A stretch of DNA of 64,000 nt from Seonamhaeicola algicola (GTDB lineage: Bacteria; Bacteroidota; Bacteroidia; Flavobacteriales; Flavobacteriaceae): contig NZ_VOSC01000030.1 in the NCBI RefSeq assembly GCF_007997385.1, positions 124,838 to 188,837 of the forward strand, read 5' to 3'. Positions 61,544 through 64,000 of this stretch are shown here, in pieces. Below the pieces are notes generated by a model, which worked only from the letters and a program-made list of their open reading frames with translations, did not search any database and was not told the DNA's origin. Each line of letters starts with the position of its first letter. The first letter of the stretch is position 1. The position numbers and the translations under genes are program-made.

Positions 61544-61912
61544 ATGACGCAACAAGCTTTTATTATTACAGGTGCTTTATTCGGAATGCTAGCCATTATA
61601 CTTGGTGCTTTTGGTGCTCATGCTTTAAAGAAAACACTCTCTGAAGACCAACTTAAAAGTTTTGAAACTGGCGTAAAATACCAAATGTATCATGCTATAG
61701 TTTTGTTAGTTCTTGGATTTAATTTTCAGTTTTCTTCCACACCAATGTATTGGTGTTTCACTATTGGTATTTTATTATTCTCGTTTAGTATTTATGGATT
61801 AGTGTTAAGTGATGCCAAAGGGAAAAAACTAAAATTCCTAGGGCCTGTTACGCCTATTGGAGGTTTACTTTTTGTTGCTGGCTGGTTACTTATTATTATA
61901 AAAGCAATATAA
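61544..61912 (+). CDS. DUF423 membrane protein
   Basis: A 122-residue protein with four membrane helices and the family segment GAFGAHALKK near residue 23 and YGLVLS later. DUF423 (YwdK/YgdD type) proteins are widespread and their role is unknown. Last gene of the map transcript. Confidence 0.93.
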   Translation: MTQQAFIITGALFGMLAIILGAFGAHALKKTLSEDQLKSFETGVKYQMYHAIVLLVLGFNFQFSSTPMYWCFTIGILLFSFSIYGLVLSDAKGKKLKFLGPVTPIGGLLFVAGWLLIIIKAI

Positions 61913-61955
61913 CAAAACATAACCTATTTTAATTGCGCGATTTTAGCGCTAAAAC

Positions 61956-61998
61956 AAAAAAAAGCCGTACCAAAAAACGAACAAAGGCACGACTTTTT
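61956..61998 (-). terminator. Terminator of the apbE gene
   Basis: On the minus strand AAAAAGTCGTGCC pairs with GGTACGGCTTTTT through two U-G wobbles around a 14-nt loop, followed by a T tract. Read on the plus strand the same two positions are C-A mismatches, so it serves the minus-strand gene. Confidence 0.75.
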
Positions 61999-62069
61999 AA
62001 TCAAATGTGATTAATAGCATTTATAAGACACTCTATTTCTTAATTGGTCACATACTATAATATTTTATT

Positions 62070-63044
62070 TTACTCAGGAAAATTATTTAAAGCTAGCGTT
62101 TCAAAGCTATTTTCTTCGTTTTCAAAAATCAAAAATACTTTCAGTTCTGGATGTTTTTTTAAAAATGCTTTAACCTTTTGTATGCCCATAGCTTTAAAAG
62201 CTGTTGCATAAGCATCGGCAGTCATACAATTTTCAGCTATAACAGAAACACTTAATAAATTGGTTTTGCTAGAATAGCCTGTTTTGGTATCAATTATATG
62301 AGAAAACCTGTTACCGTTTTCATCAATTTTAAACTTACGATAAGTGCCTGAAGTTGCCATAGCGCCTTCCTTTAAAACTATAGCCTTTAAAATAGATTGC
62401 TTACCATCAAAATGAGGTTTTTCTACACCTACTTTCCAAGGTAATTGCTTTTCTATATTTATTCCTTTAACGCGTATTTCTCCACCAATTTCAACTAAGT
62501 AGTTACCAACACCTTTGTATTCTAAAAATTCTGCAATAACATCTACACCATACCCTTTGGCAAGCGCATTAAATTCTAAATAAATGTTGGGGTTATTTTT
62601 TGTAATAGTATTGCCGTTTAATTGGGTTTTATTAAAACCAACATACTGCATCAAACTATCTATTTTAACGCTATTAATGTTTTTTATGGCCTTTTCTGCG
62701 CCAAAACTCCATGCATTTACAACATTACCTATTGTGGGGTCAAAAGCGCCTTCTGTTTCATTATAAATGTTTTTAGCAGCATTGTAAACCTTTATAAAGT
62801 GATGATCAACTTCAACAGGTTCATTACGGTTAAATTTAGATATATATGAGTTGCTTTGGTAAGTTGATAATGATGTGTTTAATACCTTAAAAATACTATC
62901 AAACTCTTTTTGATAATTCTCACTAGCGCTATAAATAAATGAATAGGTAGTACCAAAAACATGCCCAGTAACCTTAGTGTTTTTAGTTACTTTACTACAG
63001 CTAAAAAAAGCTATTATAAAACATAAAACAAGTGTTTTTTTCAT
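62070..63044 (-). CDS. apbE: FAD:protein FMN transferase (lipoprotein)
   Basis: A 324-residue enzyme that attaches FMN covalently to threonines of target proteins such as Na+-translocating NADH:quinone reductase subunits. The N-terminus is a lipoprotein signal (IIAFFSC, Cys16). Family features are TTGAFDPTIGNVVNAW-like sequence (TEGAFDPTIGNVVNAW), ALAKGYGVD, GGEIRVKG and HIIDTKTGYSS. It acts in the periplasm. It follows a small gene of unknown function by 3 nt; no flavinylated target gene is in the window. Confidence 0.95.
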   Translation of the reverse strand: MKKTLVLCFIIAFFSCSKVTKNTKVTGHVFGTTYSFIYSASENYQKEFDSIFKVLNTSLSTYQSNSYISKFNRNEPVEVDHHFIKVYNAAKNIYNETEGAFDPTIGNVVNAWSFGAEKAIKNINSVKIDSLMQYVGFNKTQLNGNTITKNNPNIYLEFNALAKGYGVDVIAEFLEYKGVGNYLVEIGGEIRVKGINIEKQLPWKVGVEKPHFDGKQSILKAIVLKEGAMATSGTYRKFKIDENGNRFSHIIDTKTGYSSKTNLLSVSVIAENCMTADAYATAFKAMGIQKVKAFLKKHPELKVFLIFENEENSFETLALNNFPE

Positions 63045-63047
63045 AAG

Positions 63048-63425
63048 TTAATTTAAATTGGTTTCTATAACTTGAATACCATTATACTCTATTAAATATT
63101 CCTGATTTAAATAAACGGGTAAGCTTTCACCATTTGGATTGCCTAAACCTACGCCTGCATACAACACTTTTGCATTCTTATCGCGTGCATGTTTCTTAAA
63201 AGTTTCCATCCAAATAACATCATAATTATTTGGGTTATCAGGTAATAAAACAGCTTTTACAATTACAAAATAGTATTGGCTATTTTTATCAATGCATACA
63301 AATTGCGGATGTTTTTTTAACTGACTATTTATAGCTACAAACTCAAACCCTCTATTTTCTAAATCTTTGCCAACATGGTTCATGGCTAAATTATGTAACT
63401 CTTGCGGTGAAAGTGGTTTACTCAT
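63048..63425 (-). CDS. Conserved small protein of unknown function, apbE partner
   Basis: A 125-residue soluble alpha/beta protein (opening SPQELHNLAMNHVGKDLENRG, then strands with YYFVIVKAVLLPDN and VLYAGVGLGNPNG). It lies 3 nt ahead of apbE in the same transcript. Similar proteins are often named 'NADH-quinone reductase subunit F' because of that association, but there is no FAD, NAD or [2Fe-2S] motif here, so the name should not be used. Its -7 box lies 4 nt from the ATG. Confidence 0.85.
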   Translation of the reverse strand: MSKPLSPQELHNLAMNHVGKDLENRGFEFVAINSQLKKHPQFVCIDKNSQYYFVIVKAVLLPDNPNNYDVIWMETFKKHARDKNAKVLYAGVGLGNPNGESLPVYLNQEYLIEYNGIQVIETNLN

Positions 63426-63429
63426 ATTG

Positions 63430-63437
63430 CAAATTTA
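63430..63437 (-). promoter_or_regulatory. -7 box (TAAATTTG) four nt from the start codon
   Basis: The minus strand reads TAAATTTG, CAAT, then the ATG, so the apbE transcript is probably leaderless. Confidence 0.55.
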
Positions 63438-63496
63438 CTGGTTTTATTACATTGCATAAAATTTGTTTAACTTTATAATGTTTAAAAAATTTGTTT

Positions 63497-63949
63497 ATGA
63501 AAACTACTCCCCGTTTTGATGCTGCCATTAGTAAATTATATAATGCTTTTTACAACAACACGTTAAACCCAGATTGTTGTAAGCAGTGTGCTGTTGGAAA
63601 TATTTTAGATAATACTGATAGTTGGAAACACTTAGCGGATAATCACGGTGCATTACAATTGAATTACATTGGAAATGTGCACCAAACGTTAGGAAGAAAA
63701 TTTAATGGGTATTCTCCTATTGAATTGTTAAAAATTGAACGTGTTTTTTTGAAAGCCTGTGGTTATCAATTACCATTACATTACAAGAATAGAAAACCTG
63801 AAAACCCTACTGATACTAATGTGCTTTTTAATGGATTAAGTGATGTTATTGAGCTACTATGTAAGCTAGATAATATTAGTAATGTTATGGATTATAAAGG
63901 GTTGTTTAAACATAAACTAAAGGAATCTGATTCAATTTGTATAAAATAA
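63497..63949 (+). CDS. Conserved protein of unknown function with Cys cluster
   Basis: A 150-residue soluble protein. A cluster of three cysteines (DCCKQCAVGN) lies near residue 26-31 and two more follow later (ACGYQ and LLCKL), so a metal or redox site is possible. Other conserved-looking parts are GRKFNGYSPIELLKIE and TDTNVLFNGLSDVIELL. I recall similar flavobacterial proteins of unknown function. The ATG at 63497 is chosen over a TTG two codons upstream. It is divergent from the apbE pair. Confidence 0.82.
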   Translation: MKTTPRFDAAISKLYNAFYNNTLNPDCCKQCAVGNILDNTDSWKHLADNHGALQLNYIGNVHQTLGRKFNGYSPIELLKIERVFLKACGYQLPLHYKNRKPENPTDTNVLFNGLSDVIELLCKLDNISNVMDYKGLFKHKLKESDSICIK

Positions 63950-63978
63950 AAGAACCAACGCAATGCGTTGGTTCTTTT
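63948..63978. terminator. Strong palindromic terminator
   Basis: AAAAGAACCAACGCA (63948-63962) is followed after one base by its exact reverse complement (63964-63978), then an AT-rich tract. It closes the gene at 63497 and can work in both directions. Confidence 0.9.
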
Positions 63979-64000
63979 ATTTTATACAGTATGCTAAATA

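Noticed and set aside
61941-61954. Palindrome TTTTAGCGCTAAAA after DUF423 as an operator
   Set aside because: Short AT-flanked palindrome between gene ends, next to the apbE terminator; no promoter nearby.
63048-63425. Naming this gene nqrF
   Set aside because: No FAD, NAD or ferredoxin-type cysteine motif and only 125 residues, against about 400 for NqrF.

Overview
The window is AT-rich chromosomal DNA from a member of the Bacteroidota, most likely a marine or aquatic Flavobacteriaceae species. The evidence is the TAnnTTTG type of -7 promoter box in front of many genes, the near absence of Shine-Dalgarno sequences, and many flavobacterial-type secreted proteins and lipoproteins. Gene order such as rsfS-ftsH-LUD-cdsA-psd-ACBP also fits. 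The genus cannot be decided from the sequence. Almost all of the window is dense core genome: no phage, insertion sequence, CRISPR array, rRNA or plasmid gene is visible, and no gap between genes exceeds 300 bases.

Layout. 1-8.4 kb: a PfkB sugar kinase running off the left edge, a divergent AraC regulator, rluD with a PASTA-domain protein, ddl, coaD, and a SulP transporter beside a small STAS-like protein. 8.5-17.1 kb: a Nudix hydrolase, pyrE, birA, then the protease and phospholipid block rsfS-ftsH-LUD-cdsA-psd-acyl-CoA-binding protein and a lipoprotein. 17.2-24.2 kb: valS, a DUF1573 protein, a two-domain aspartyl protease with PDZ, an aminotransferase and murB. 24.2-31.7 kb: an ECF sigma/anti-sigma pair, an MscS channel, a glycosyltransferase, a second ECF sigma factor, an Nramp-like transporter, lipA and a glyceraldehyde-3-phosphate dehydrogenase. 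31.7-42.9 kb: a TPR hybrid histidine kinase, lpxK, a Nif3-like protein, a coiled-coil protein related to the C4 zinc-ribbon family, a lipoprotein MsrA, a beta-helix protein and a PVC-like cytochrome c.

43.1-49.0 kb is a kynurenine (tryptophan degradation) operon: kynureninase, kynurenine 3-monooxygenase, an atypical SDR, 3-hydroxyanthranilate dioxygenase, an ACMSD-type decarboxylase and an O-methyltransferase. Together they would take 3-hydroxykynurenine through 3-hydroxyanthranilate to aminomuconate semialdehyde. The next dehydrogenase is not in the window. 49.0-54.0 kb is a minus-strand envelope block: tatA, an M1 peptidase, a DUF6702-like protein and two tandem CarboxypepD_reg-like proteins. 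54-64 kb holds pepE, tRNA-Gly, an acetyltransferase, an M48 peptidase, an ankyrin protein, gpmI, a HAD-like protein, map, DUF3050, a methyltransferase, DUF423, apbE and two small conserved proteins of unknown function.

The most interesting signals do not come from gene content. Two near-identical copies of an ~83-bp structured intergenic repeat lie 9.6 kb apart in the same orientation. A heptanucleotide tandem repeat sits inside the valS reading frame. Several genes have the promoter box only 4 nt from the start codon, so they look leaderless. Three proteins have lost the hallmark residues of their families. I see no clear novel multi-gene system such as defence, secondary metabolism or mobile DNA.
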